Part shown: positions 26,754 through 35,606 of the stretch, in pieces
Layout: every line of letters starts with the position of its first letter
How positions within the stretch are numbered: the first letter of the stretch is position 1
Source: an uncultured Sediminibacterium sp.
GTDB taxonomy: Bacteria > Bacteroidota > Bacteroidia > Chitinophagales > Chitinophagaceae
Direction: 5' to 3'
Length of the DNA stretch: 64,000 nt
Assembly: GCF_946481145.1 (NCBI RefSeq)
Contig: NZ_CAMLMJ010000011.1
Coordinates: 56,745 to 120,744, forward strand
The notes under the pieces: model-generated
Seen by the model: only the letters and a program-made list of their open reading frames with translations
Databases searched by the model: none
Told to the model about the DNA's origin: nothing
Translations under genes and position numbers: made by a program

Positions 26754-28840
26754 TTCTCCACTACCACAAGATCAGCTAAGTCTACGTTGATGGGGAGTTG
26801 GCCTACCTGCACAATGGCTCTTTTGCCCCTGATCTCTTTTACCTCGCCTACCTGGTAATTCTTTTTCAGTTTAACCATTGAGCCTACTGCAATAAGCTGG
26901 TTCAATTCTTTGTATTTCTGGTCTACTTTTTTAGCAAGTTTGTTTACTACAATTGCTTCTTTTTGTTTAAAGAGCAGGTTTTGCAGGTTTTTGATTACAT
27001 CTTGCTTGTTTTCAGCTTTTTTCCAGTCGAGCACAATTTGCTTCAACTTACGTTCCATGTCTTTCAGGTACGCCAAACGCTCCTCGGTAATACGATTCTG
27101 GTTCTTCAGTAATTCTACCTGTTGACGATGCCTTTCTTTGTCCATTACCGTCTCCATCTCCTTTTTCAACCGGTCATTTTCACGCAGGAGTTTGTGTAAT
27201 TGCTTTTTCTCCTGCTCTAATTGCTGCAGGTCTTGCTCTGTACGGTTTAATAAACGATCCAGTTTAAAATGATCCTCATCCACCAATTTTCTTGCCCTGT
27301 TGATGAGGTGCTGAGGTAAGCCAATTCGCTCAGCAATGGCAAAAGTGTATGAACTGCCCGGCTTGCCTACAATGAGTTTATACATTGGTTGAAGGTTCAC
27401 TTCATCAAACTGCATGGCCCCATTGATGATACCCTGTGTTCTGTTAGCCATCACTTTCAGGTTAAGGTAGTGTGTGGTAACAACCCCAAATGAATGTCTC
27501 CTGGCCAATTCTTCCATAATCACTTCTGCAAAAGCACCACCCAGGTTGGGATCACTTCCGCTACCTAATTCATCAATAAAAAACATGGTTTTACCATTCG
27601 CAGACTCAATGAAATATTTCATGTGCAGTAAATGGCTGCTATAAGTACTCAGTTCAAACTCTAAATTTTGTGTATCCCCAATATGAATAAACAATTGCTT
27701 GAAAATACCCATCTGCGAATCAGGACTAACCGGCACCAGTAAACCACTTTGGAGTAATAGCTGGTTTAGTCCAATGGTTTTCATCGTAACCGTTTTACCC
27801 CCCGCATTCGGGCCACTGATAACCAATATCCTGTTTTTATCATCCAGGGTAAGGGTTACCGGAATGGTTGCTTTACCACTTGTTTTATTATACAAATACA
27901 ATAATGGATGATAGGCATTGATTAAGTGTATATGTGCTTTATCTGATAACTCAGGTAATTGACCATTCATGTCAATGGCCAGTTTTGCTTTTGCCCTGAT
28001 AAAATCATATTCTCCGGCAATCATCAGGTACTGTGCTAGTAATGAAGCATAAGCAGATATGCGTGATGTAAGTTGGCGAAGTATTCGCTGAACCTCTTTT
28101 GCTTCTTCGTTTTCAAGCGAGAATACCTGGTTATTGAGGTCAATGGTTTCTTCCGGCTCAATAAATGCTGTCTTGCGACTATCACTCTCTCCATGCAGAA
28201 TACCTTTTACCTGTCGCTTATGTTCTGAGAACACAGCTACTACCCTTCTTCCATTACTGAAACTTTCGTCGATATCAGCCGTATAACCCGATTTGGCGAG
28301 TTTACTGATCACTTTCTCAAACACACGCCTCAATTCATTCCGCTTCCGGTACAGACTCATACGGATTTTATTTAAGTCATCAGAAGCATTATCTTTTACA
28401 TTTCCCTGTTCATCTATTACTTCATCGATCAGTGCAATAATTGCTTTTTCATAATAAACCCCTTCTATCACTTTTGCCATTGCCGGGAAGGCCATTCTTT
28501 TTTCGGGATCGAACCAACGAAAAATATTGGCGGTGTTTTCTGCCAATTTTCGAATTTGTAACCACTGCTCTCCGGTAATTAATGCCCCCTGTATACCTAA
28601 AAGCTTTATTTCTTTCTGTAGTGGTTGTGCAAAATCGTTAGGGAAATATTGTGCCTGCTGAAGAATCGACTTAAACTCGAAACTTTGTTTCAATTCCAGC
28701 TCTATGTATTCTTTTCGGGTATGTATGCGCAACTGGGCAGCCTTTTCTTTGGCATATACTGTTTTACAATACCCTTCCAGCAAAGCACGTACTTTGTCGA
28801 ATTCCAGTTGTACCAAGGCTGTTTCCGGGTATAAGCGCAT
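26735..28840 (-). CDS. mutS2: MutS2-family ATPase without Smr domain
   Basis: 701 residues. The N-terminal core (LYPETALVQLEFDKVRALLE) leads to the ATPase with Walker A SGPNAGGKTVTMKTIG, Walker B TMFFIDELGSGSDP and the H-loop THYLNLKVMA. A long coiled coil (about 515-625) and a KOW-like beta segment (GSMVKLKKNYQVGEVKEIRG) follow. It ends where other MutS2 proteins continue into the nuclease Smr domain, about 80 residues short. Family members bind branched DNA or split collided ribosomes. Without Smr, cleavage is unlikely. The last residues, V-N-S-E, are encoded by repeat words. A -7 element lies at 28858-28865. Confidence 0.9.
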   Translation of the reverse strand: MRLYPETALVQLEFDKVRALLEGYCKTVYAKEKAAQLRIHTRKEYIELELKQSFEFKSILQQAQYFPNDFAQPLQKEIKLLGIQGALITGEQWLQIRKLAENTANIFRWFDPEKRMAFPAMAKVIEGVYYEKAIIALIDEVIDEQGNVKDNASDDLNKIRMSLYRKRNELRRVFEKVISKLAKSGYTADIDESFSNGRRVVAVFSEHKRQVKGILHGESDSRKTAFIEPEETIDLNNQVFSLENEEAKEVQRILRQLTSRISAYASLLAQYLMIAGEYDFIRAKAKLAIDMNGQLPELSDKAHIHLINAYHPLLYLYNKTSGKATIPVTLTLDDKNRILVISGPNAGGKTVTMKTIGLNQLLLQSGLLVPVSPDSQMGIFKQLFIHIGDTQNLEFELSTYSSHLLHMKYFIESANGKTMFFIDELGSGSDPNLGGAFAEVIMEELARRHSFGVVTTHYLNLKVMANRTQGIINGAMQFDEVNLQPMYKLIVGKPGSSYTFAIAERIGLPQHLINRARKLVDEDHFKLDRLLNRTEQDLQQLEQEKKQLHKLLRENDRLKKEMETVMDKERHRQQVELLKNQNRITEERLAYLKDMERKLKQIVLDWKKAENKQDVIKNLQNLLFKQKEAIVVNKLAKKVDQKYKELNQLIAVGSMVKLKKNYQVGEVKEIRGKRAIVQVGQLPINVDLADLVVVEKVVNSE

Positions 28841-28857
28841 AGTGTTTATTTCAGGCG

Positions 28858-28865
28858 CAAAGGTA
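28858..28865 (-). promoter_or_regulatory. -7 promoter element for mutS2
   Basis: TACCTTTG on the minus strand matches TAnnTTTG, 18 bases ahead of the mutS2 ATG. The heptamer array that starts at 28880 covers the place of the upstream -33 element. Confidence 0.6.
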
Positions 28866-28879
28866 AGGGGGGAAATTTT

Positions 28880-28975
28880 GATCTTTGATCTTTGATTTTT
28901 TGATCTTTGATTTTAGAGATTGGACTCCTTAGGCATTTTTGAATTTTGACTTTTGACTTTTGATTTTTGAATTGT
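28880..28975. repeat. Two same-orientation 7-bp word blocks (GATCTTT and GACTTTT)
   Basis: The first block (28880-28916) has GATCTTT three times with GATTTTA-type variants. The second (28941-28975) has GAATTTT, two GACTTTT, GATTTTT and GAATTGT in phase. Unlike most arrays the blocks are not inverted copies. They lie between divergent mutS2 and msrA, overlapping the likely mutS2 promoter region. Confidence 0.85.
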
Positions 28976-29092
28976 ATCCCAAAGCTAAAAAATTAACAAT
29001 ACAGGTTTTAACAGCTTTTTTGTAAGTACAGAACATATATATAGTCTAATCTGTTATACTACCAATTACGTAATTTTATTAAAACAGGAAAT

Positions 29093-29743
29093 ATGCGAAT
29101 GGTCATGAGTTTACTGGTACTGGGATTTAGCCTGGTATCTTGCGCCCAGCAACCCGCAACAAAATCAAATAAGATGAACACTAAGATTAACTATGCAGGC
29201 ATCGAAACAGATACTGCAACTTTCGGAGAAGGATGTTTTTGGTGCACAGAGGCTTTTTTTCAACGTCTTGACGGTGTATTGGAAGTAATCAGCGGTTATG
29301 GAGGAGGATTTGTTGAAAACCCTACCTACGAACAGGTTTGTGATAAAAATACCGGACATGTGGAGTTGGCAAGGATTGTTTTCGATCCTAAAAAAATCAG
29401 TTATGATGAATTACTGGAAGTATTCTGGAAAACACACGATCCTACTACTCCCAACCAGCAAGGCAATGATATAGGCCCGCAATACAGGAGTGTAGTGTAC
29501 TACCACAATGCATCTCAAAAAGAAAAAGCTGAGAAATATAAGGCCCTGCTCGACAAAAGCGGCGCATGGGATGCCCCTATCGTCACCACAGTTGAGCCAT
29601 TTAAAAATTTCTATCCCGCAGAAAACTATCACCAGAACTATTATAACGACAACCCTAATCAGGGTTACTGCAGGTTTGTAATCAGACCTAAACTGGAGAA
29701 ATTTGAAAAAGTGTTTAAGGATAAATTGAAGAAAAAAGGGTGA
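29093..29743 (+). CDS. msrA: Peptide-methionine (S)-S-oxide reductase, lipoprotein
   Basis: 216 residues. Lipoprotein signal with Cys at residue 17 (SLVSC). The catalytic motif GCFWC is at 47-51, with other family blocks GVLEVISGYGGG, YEQVCDKNTGHVE, FWKTHDPTTPNQQGNDIGPQ and the C-terminal NYYNDNPNQGYC. It reduces oxidised methionine in proteins, here outside the cytoplasm because of the lipid anchor. No MsrB domain is fused. A one-mismatch -7 box (TAATTTTA, about 29070) precedes it. Confidence 0.95.
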   Translation: MRMVMSLLVLGFSLVSCAQQPATKSNKMNTKINYAGIETDTATFGEGCFWCTEAFFQRLDGVLEVISGYGGGFVENPTYEQVCDKNTGHVELARIVFDPKKISYDELLEVFWKTHDPTTPNQQGNDIGPQYRSVVYYHNASQKEKAEKYKALLDKSGAWDAPIVTTVEPFKNFYPAENYHQNYYNDNPNQGYCRFVIRPKLEKFEKVFKDKLKKKG

Positions 29744-29900
29744 GATGTCATTTGTGAATTGTCAATGTATTATAGTGAGTAATGCAAATCATGGGTTGAA
29801 ATCTGCCAAAAAGAGAAAATCATCCATAGAGGGAGTTTTGACGTCATTAAAGCAGACTCCTATAAAATAATCGCTACTAATCTTATTTGGCTGCTTAGGT

Positions 29901-29953
29901 AGAACACAGATTTATCATGATCTATCATGATTATCATGATAAATCTGCGTTCT
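29901..29953. repeat. Non-periodic hairpin repeat, copy 3
   Basis: Arms 29901-29921 and 29933-29953 are 21 nt with one mismatch around an 11-nt loop, CTATCATGATT, close to the loop of the other copies. It lies in the convergent junction between msrA and the binding-protein gene. A single degenerate pair of GTGAATT and GTCAATG words is at 29754-29767. Confidence 0.9.
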
Positions 29954-29962
29954 ATTGCCCGC

Positions 29963-31603
29963 TTATTGAATTTTTACTTTTCTTAGCTCCAGCAGATTTA
30001 ATGCATTGGCATGAAATCCGCTTATATTGGGTTGAACGAAATGAATGGCCATGTCATACCAGATTGGGATTACAGGTGCATCATTAATGACCATCTGATC
30101 CATTTTGCGATAGAGTGTATAGCGAAGCGAATCATTTGTCTCGAGTAATGCCTGCTCATATAGCTTATCGAATTCCGGATTCTTATACCTTGTATAATTT
30201 GGTGGGGCCGGGTTCTTGCTGTAAAACATCGCCATATAATTTTCCGCATCAGGATAATCAGCTATCCAACTGCCACGAAAAAACAAGGCTTGCGACTTAG
30301 CGGTTTGTTCAAGGAGTAGGCTTTTTTGAATTACTTCTACCTGAACCGGAATACCCACTTCCTCCATTTGTTTAGCCACAAAACTGGCGATATCTGCATA
30401 GATGGGAATGGTGAGTAGTTTTATCTCTGGCAATTTCCTGTTATCTGTAAAACCAGCCTGCTTAAGCAACTTCCGGGCAATTTCAGGACTATAATGATAG
30501 CCGTTTACCGAGTCTATATTTTTTGAAGGTAATCCACCCGGAACAAAGCCAGACTCAGCAGCAATACCAATTGAATTACGCATATACATCATCAATTGTT
30601 GACGGTTGATTGCATAGTTCATGGCTTGTCTTACCAGCTTTAATTTAACCGGAGAATTTTTCACCAGTGGATTTTGGTCATCTACCAATATGCCAAAATA
30701 TTCCGTGTTGAGGTAGGCGGCTTTATTAAGTAATAGCTTACCCTCCCACTCCTTCCGTAACAATCCTTTTTTAGTTAATAATTCATCTTTAAAAGAAGCA
30801 TCAATATCATTGATAAAACTAAGTCTGCCCTGCCTGAATTGCAGAAACTCCGTTGCTTTATTATCGAAGAAACTTATCTGTATTGCATCCAGGTAAGGCA
30901 AGGGTTTGCCTTCTTCGTCGCGTTCCCAGTATTGTTCGTTTTTATGAAATACCAGGGCCTCTCCTTCATCCCATGATACAAATTTAAATGGTCCGGTACC
31001 ACAAGGATTTCTCCTGAAATCTTTGCCATATTTATCCACCGCTTCTTTTGGAACAATGGAGCAATATTGCATACTTAAAATACCCATAATGGGGTGAAAG
31101 GGCCGAAGTAACTTTAATTGAAATGTTGAATCGTTTATTACCGTAAATGGTTGATCGTTATCTATCCTGTTATTAAAAATCCATGCCCCACTGCTGGCAG
31201 TATTTTTATCTATTATTCTGCCCAGGCTAAATGCAATATCGCCAGCACTCATTTTTCTCCCTTTCCCACCAGGAAATATATTGCTATCATGGAAATAAAC
31301 ATCTGTACGGAGGTGGAAAGTGTAGGTTTTGCGGTCTTGACTTATATCCCAGCTTTTAGCAAGTGATGGAACAATATTTAGGTTGCTGTCTATTTCAACC
31401 AATGTATTGTAGACCTGGTGAATGGCCCACATGATAGACTGATTCTTAGCAAATGCAGGATCAAGGGTTGCTATTCCGGTTGTTTCATTATAATAAAAGA
31501 CTTTTTTGTCTGACTGAAGTTTCGTGTTGCAACCCGTACCTATTACCAGGTAAGCACCGATAAGTATATAAAAAAAAGTTATTGTATTACTGATTGCTTT
31601 CAT
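29963..31603 (-). CDS. Peptide/nickel-type ABC substrate-binding lipoprotein
   Basis: 546 residues, SBP_bac_5 family. Lipobox around Cys 25 (VIGTGC). Typical blocks: SIMWAIHQVYNTLVEID, PSLAKSWDISQDRKTYTFHL, FSLGRIID, NPCGTGPFKFVSW and QAMNYAINRQQLMMY. It should capture oligopeptides or similar solutes in the periplasm for an ABC importer, but no permease or ATPase genes accompany it, so its transporter is elsewhere or it works alone. Divergent from the flippase gene. Confidence 0.92.
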   Translation of the reverse strand: MKAISNTITFFYILIGAYLVIGTGCNTKLQSDKKVFYYNETTGIATLDPAFAKNQSIMWAIHQVYNTLVEIDSNLNIVPSLAKSWDISQDRKTYTFHLRTDVYFHDSNIFPGGKGRKMSAGDIAFSLGRIIDKNTASSGAWIFNNRIDNDQPFTVINDSTFQLKLLRPFHPIMGILSMQYCSIVPKEAVDKYGKDFRRNPCGTGPFKFVSWDEGEALVFHKNEQYWERDEEGKPLPYLDAIQISFFDNKATEFLQFRQGRLSFINDIDASFKDELLTKKGLLRKEWEGKLLLNKAAYLNTEYFGILVDDQNPLVKNSPVKLKLVRQAMNYAINRQQLMMYMRNSIGIAAESGFVPGGLPSKNIDSVNGYHYSPEIARKLLKQAGFTDNRKLPEIKLLTIPIYADIASFVAKQMEEVGIPVQVEVIQKSLLLEQTAKSQALFFRGSWIADYPDAENYMAMFYSKNPAPPNYTRYKNPEFDKLYEQALLETNDSLRYTLYRKMDQMVINDAPVIPIWYDMAIHFVQPNISGFHANALNLLELRKVKIQ

Positions 31604-31704
31604 CCTGCCCCGAATATCCTATTTTAGCCGATGATAGCAAAAGGGTATTTTAAGAACGCAAATAAAGCGCAAAGCATTAACGCCAATCTTAACTAGCTAA
31701 AGGA

Positions 31705-33207
31705 ATGGGAAGTATCAGAAAGCAAACCATCATCTCCAGTGTGCTGATATATATTGGCTTTCTGGTTGGCTTTGCCAATCATTATTTATTTACTTTAAAA
31801 GGCTCTTTTACTGTTGAGCAATTTGGACTAACCAGGATTTTCTTTGATTTTGCCCAAAACATGATGGCATTTGGCGCTTTAGGCGTTATTCCTGTCATTT
31901 ATAAATTTTACCCTTATTACAAAGACAATCTCGAAAAAGAAAAAATTGACCTGATGAGTTGGGCAATGGTTGCCGCACTTATTGGGTTTGTTATTGTATT
32001 GCTCAGTGGTTTGGTTTTTCAACCCTATTTTGTAAAGAAATTCATTGAACGGTCACCCTTGATTGTTGAATACTATTATTGGATGTTTCCATTTGCAATG
32101 GGGATGTTGTTCTTTTCGATAATAGAGGGTTTTAGCTGGGCTTTGCAATTATCAGTTGTCTCCAATTTTTTAAAAGAAACTGTTTTCAGGATTATTACAA
32201 GCGTCCTGATACTCTTGTTTTATTTTAAATTGATCAGTTTTGAGACATTTATCTACATTTTCGCTTTTCAATACCTGGCCATTTTCCTTTTTCTCCTCTT
32301 TTATTTGATAAGAACCGACAACCTGCATTTCAATTTCAACATCAGTCTGGTAACGAGAAAATTCTGGAAGAAGATATTAGCCATGCAATCTTTATTGTAT
32401 GGAGGAACTTTAATAGCCTCGGTAGCCGCAACTATCGACAGTTTTATCATTGCCAGTATTATTGGACTAAAAGCCGTTGGCATTTTTGTGTTTGCGCAAT
32501 ATGTGGCTAATGTGCTCCAGGTACCTCAAAGAAGTATCCAGGCTGTATCCTCCAGTTTCCTAGCCAGGGCGTGGAAAGACAAGAATTACACAGAAATTAA
32601 TCGTATTTATTCTCGTTCCTGTATCAATTTATTATTGATGGCATTGTTTCTGTTTGGCAATATCTGGCTTAATGTTAGGCAAGGTATTAATGTATTAAAT
32701 ATTCAAGCGGAATACCTGGATGGAATGAATGTTTTGCTTGTATTAAGTATGGTACGTATAATCGATGCTGGTACAGGATTAAATGCCATGGTTATTAATA
32801 CATCTACCCTATGGCGTTTTGATTTTATCAGTGGTGTTATCCTAATCGGGTTAAGACTGCCACTTACTTATTACCTTATAAAACATTATGGCATATTGGG
32901 ATCTGCCATTGCTGAATTAATTGCTTACGGAACCTATAATTTCATTCGGTACGAATTCCTCCGGCGAAAATTCAATATGCAACCATTTAATGCAAAAACG
33001 GTTTATGCCATATTACTTAGTGTGGCAGCATATGGCGTATGTTATTTTGCTTTTGGAACATTAAATGGTTGGATATCCATTATCCTCAATGGTATTGTGT
33101 TCTCCAGTATCATGATCGGAGGAGTATTCTATTTCAAGCTAACTCCCGACGCCATGCAACTGTATCATGTGGTAAAACAAAAACTCAACCCAAAAAGAAA
33201 TCTTTGA
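31705..33207 (+). CDS. Polysaccharide flippase-like membrane protein (MATE/Wzx superfamily)
   Basis: 500 residues with 12 to 14 hydrophobic helices over the whole length and a short basic C-terminus. The start is LVGFANHYLFTLKGSFTVEQ, usual for Bacteroidota O-antigen/teichoic acid export proteins, and the loop with FVFAQYVANVLQVPQRSIQA fits the same group. By family it flips lipid-linked glycans across the inner membrane. No glycosyltransferases are adjacent. The stop TGA (33205-33207) runs into the first word of the repeat at 33206. Confidence 0.85.
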   Translation: MGSIRKQTIISSVLIYIGFLVGFANHYLFTLKGSFTVEQFGLTRIFFDFAQNMMAFGALGVIPVIYKFYPYYKDNLEKEKIDLMSWAMVAALIGFVIVLLSGLVFQPYFVKKFIERSPLIVEYYYWMFPFAMGMLFFSIIEGFSWALQLSVVSNFLKETVFRIITSVLILLFYFKLISFETFIYIFAFQYLAIFLFLLFYLIRTDNLHFNFNISLVTRKFWKKILAMQSLLYGGTLIASVAATIDSFIIASIIGLKAVGIFVFAQYVANVLQVPQRSIQAVSSSFLARAWKDKNYTEINRIYSRSCINLLLMALFLFGNIWLNVRQGINVLNIQAEYLDGMNVLLVLSMVRIIDAGTGLNAMVINTSTLWRFDFISGVILIGLRLPLTYYLIKHYGILGSAIAELIAYGTYNFIRYEFLRRKFNMQPFNAKTVYAILLSVAAYGVCYFAFGTLNGWISIILNGIVFSSIMIGGVFYFKLTPDAMQLYHVVKQKLNPKRNL

Positions 33208-33323
33208 TCTTTGATCTCTGATCTAGGATTTATTTTTCATAGAGCAAATTCATTATTTCAAATCAAAGATCTAAGATCTAAGATCAAAAATCCGACATCA
33301 GCGATCAGCCATCAGCCATCAAA
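33206..33323. repeat. Inverted pair of GAT-anchored 7-bp word arrays
   Basis: The left array 33206-33233 holds GATCTTT, GATCTCT and GATCTAG. The right array 33259-33323 is inverted and holds GATGGCT, GATCGCT, GATGTCG and GATCTTA. The sub-families seen separately at 28880 and 36737 occur here in one array. It spans a convergent junction and forms the stop codons of both neighbours. Confidence 0.88.
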
Positions 33324-34071
33324 GAATCACGTATTCCCCTTTTTTGTTCACCGAAATCAGGGGAAGTTTTTTGTGTTCTTCGAAGAAGTCGTACACTTCT
33401 TTTAAACGTGTGGAGAATTTTTGGTAGTCGCTGTCTTCTTTGCTATTCCTGGAGAGGTATTCCTGGCTCCTGTTATTGCTGAAACGAACAGGATAAATAT
33501 GTACGGGGATAAAATCCTGTCCCTGATTACGTGCATGCGATGCGAGCACATAGAGTTCCTCGATCTGGTCGTTCTGTATAGGTATACAACCAACAGTTAC
33601 ACAACTTCCATGGATAAAAATATCGCTGCCCGGTTTAATAGAATCACTTAGTAAAAGGTCTGATGCATTCGGATAATTCAACCCAAGGGAAAGATGATAC
33701 ATGCTTTTGGGGTTGAACTGATTAATATAATAAAACCCTTCCGGAACCTGGTAATCACCCTCAATTCGTTTAGGTCCAAGCGTACCCGATAAAGCACATA
33801 TCTTGTAGGTTTTGAACAACTTATACGGTTCTGCTGAAGTATTTCTTACCCATACTTCCAGTTGACTATCATACTTGAAACTACGTACATAGATATCTTT
33901 TGCCGGCCATTGCAATTTAGCCGCAGCAAACTGTTTTTTGAGGGTATCTTCCTTGGTCTTTATCGCACCGGCAACCCTGGGAAAAACTCGCTGGTAATCA
34001 ATAAAGCCATTTTGGGCCAACACAAAACTGGCTATAAAACTGAAAATAATAAGGAGCAGGGATCGCCGCAT
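33319..34071 (-). CDS. L,D-transpeptidase (YkuD/YafK-type), exported
   Basis: 250 residues from ATG 34071, which begins the signal peptide MRRSLLLIIFSFIASFVLA. The frame is open 40 codons further upstream but that part is not signal-like and overlaps a repeat. The catalytic motif is FIHGSCVTVGCIPI (H-x-G pattern followed by GC). Conserved blocks YVRSFKYDSQLEVWVRN and PEGFYYINQFNP support the YafK-like group. Such enzymes cross-link or trim peptidoglycan or attach proteins to it, in the periplasm. Confidence 0.9.
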   Translation of the reverse strand: MRRSLLLIIFSFIASFVLAQNGFIDYQRVFPRVAGAIKTKEDTLKKQFAAAKLQWPAKDIYVRSFKYDSQLEVWVRNTSAEPYKLFKTYKICALSGTLGPKRIEGDYQVPEGFYYINQFNPKSMYHLSLGLNYPNASDLLLSDSIKPGSDIFIHGSCVTVGCIPIQNDQIEELYVLASHARNQGQDFIPVHIYPVRFSNNRSQEYLSRNSKEDSDYQKFSTRLKEVYDFFEEHKKLPLISVNKKGEYVIL

Positions 34072-34171
34072 AGCTGCAAAATAATAAAACGATTGATACG
34101 CTGGTTTCAATATCCTGTTAAAGAAACGAAGTTTGGAGAGGATTATTGTTTGCGACCCTTGCGGCTGGCAG

Positions 34172-34246
34172 GACCATAGACAATAGTCCATAGGAAAACA
34201 TTGTATTAAAATACTATGGTCTATGGACTATCGACCATGGTCTAGC
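34172..34246. repeat. Inverted pair of GAC/GTC-(C/T)AT 7-bp word arrays
   Basis: Left words GACCATA, GACAATA and GTCCATA (34172-34192). Right words from TACTATG to GTCTAGC (34212-34246) are inverted and alternate GAC and GTC. It lies between two co-directional minus-strand genes, 10 bases past the 3' end of hppD. Confidence 0.85.
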
Positions 34247-34256
34247 GCCAGCAGCG

Positions 34257-35387
34257 CTACAAATTACCGCGGCTTTCCTGCTCTCTTTCGATGGCTTCAA
34301 AAAGGGCTTTGAAATTGCCCTTGCCGAAACTTTTGGCGCCCTTGCGCTGTATTATTTCGAAGAATAAGGTTGGACGGTCCTCAACGGGTTTCGTGAATAT
34401 CTGTAACAGATAACCTTCATCATCCCTGTCTACCAGAATCCCTAATTCTCTCAGCGGAGCAAGGTCTTCGTCGATATGTCCTACCCTGTCTAAAAGATCA
34501 TCATAATAAGTAGTGGGAACTTTCAGGAATTCCACACCCCTGTCCTGGAGTTCTGTTACTGTTTGAACAATATCATTTGTTGCAAGGGCCACGTGTTGGC
34601 AGCCTTCTCCATTATAGAAATCCAGGTATTCTTCTACCTGCGATTTTTTCTTTCCCTCGGCCGGCTCATTGATTGGAAACTTAACAAATCCATTTCCATT
34701 ACTCATTACCTTACTCATCAGTGCAGAGTATTCGGTAGAGATATCATTATCATCAAAACTGAGGATATTTTTAAAACCCATCACATCTTCATAAAATTTC
34801 ACCCATGGATTCATCTGGTTCCATCCAACATTGCCTACACAATGGTCAACATATAGGAGTCCTGTTGGGGCTGGATTATAATGACTGTTCCAGGCTTTAT
34901 AGCCAGGTAAAAATGCACCTGTGTAATTTTTTCTTTCGATGAAAAGATGCACGGTATCTCCATAGGTATGAATACCACTCATAACCAATTCACCATCATT
35001 GTCGGTAAATTTTTGTGGCTCCATATAACTTTTCCCTCCCCTTTTGGTAGTTTGATGCCAGGCATCAGTAGCATCTTCCACTTTGAGGGCAAGTACTTTA
35101 ACGCCGTCGCCATGCTTGTAAACATGATCTGCAATAGGGTTATCGCCACGTAATGCTGTTGTAAATACAAAAGTGAGTTTGTTTTGTCTCACAGCATAAC
35201 TGGCCCTGTCTTTAACACCAGTTTCAGGGCCGGCATAAGCCAGGCTTTGAAACCCAAATGCTGTCTTATAAAAATGGGCAGCCTGTTTGGCATTGCCTAC
35301 ATAAAATTCTACATAATCAGTGCCCTGTAAAGGCAGAAAATCTGTGGTAATATCAGGAGAAACCATGGTATTGGCGCTTGTTCCCAT
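34257..35387 (-). CDS. hppD: 4-Hydroxyphenylpyruvate dioxygenase
   Basis: 376 residues, two vicinal-oxygen-chelate halves. The iron ligands are recognisable: H182 (LYVDHCVGNV), H265 (CQHVALATNDIV) and E344 (PTLFFEIIQRKG). The C-terminal gate helix KGNFKALFEAIEREQ is present. It converts 4-hydroxyphenylpyruvate to homogentisate in tyrosine breakdown. hmgA and other tyrosine genes are not adjacent. A single gene with its own upstream gap. Confidence 0.97.
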   Translation of the reverse strand: MGTSANTMVSPDITTDFLPLQGTDYVEFYVGNAKQAAHFYKTAFGFQSLAYAGPETGVKDRASYAVRQNKLTFVFTTALRGDNPIADHVYKHGDGVKVLALKVEDATDAWHQTTKRGGKSYMEPQKFTDNDGELVMSGIHTYGDTVHLFIERKNYTGAFLPGYKAWNSHYNPAPTGLLYVDHCVGNVGWNQMNPWVKFYEDVMGFKNILSFDDNDISTEYSALMSKVMSNGNGFVKFPINEPAEGKKKSQVEEYLDFYNGEGCQHVALATNDIVQTVTELQDRGVEFLKVPTTYYDDLLDRVGHIDEDLAPLRELGILVDRDDEGYLLQIFTKPVEDRPTLFFEIIQRKGAKSFGKGNFKALFEAIEREQESRGNL

Positions 35388-35606
35388 ACGATAAAATTTA
35401 AGGATGAATAAATAAAACGGCAGAGGTTATCAATCAGATCGCCGCATCCATAGCCAATGCTTCCATAAGCAGGCAATAGCAGAATCGCTTGTCGCCAAAG
35501 ATTTTATGTGGATAGTCGGGAAGCATGCAACAAAATTAGGGGATTCTGCCTGCCATTTCGTATTTCTCTGTTCCTTATTTCTCTGTTCCCCCCTTATCTT
35601 CGCTGC

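Noticed and set aside
33211..33405. 64-codon open frame over the GAT-word repeat
   Set aside because: The sequence is repeat words followed by the antisense of the L,D-transpeptidase gene.
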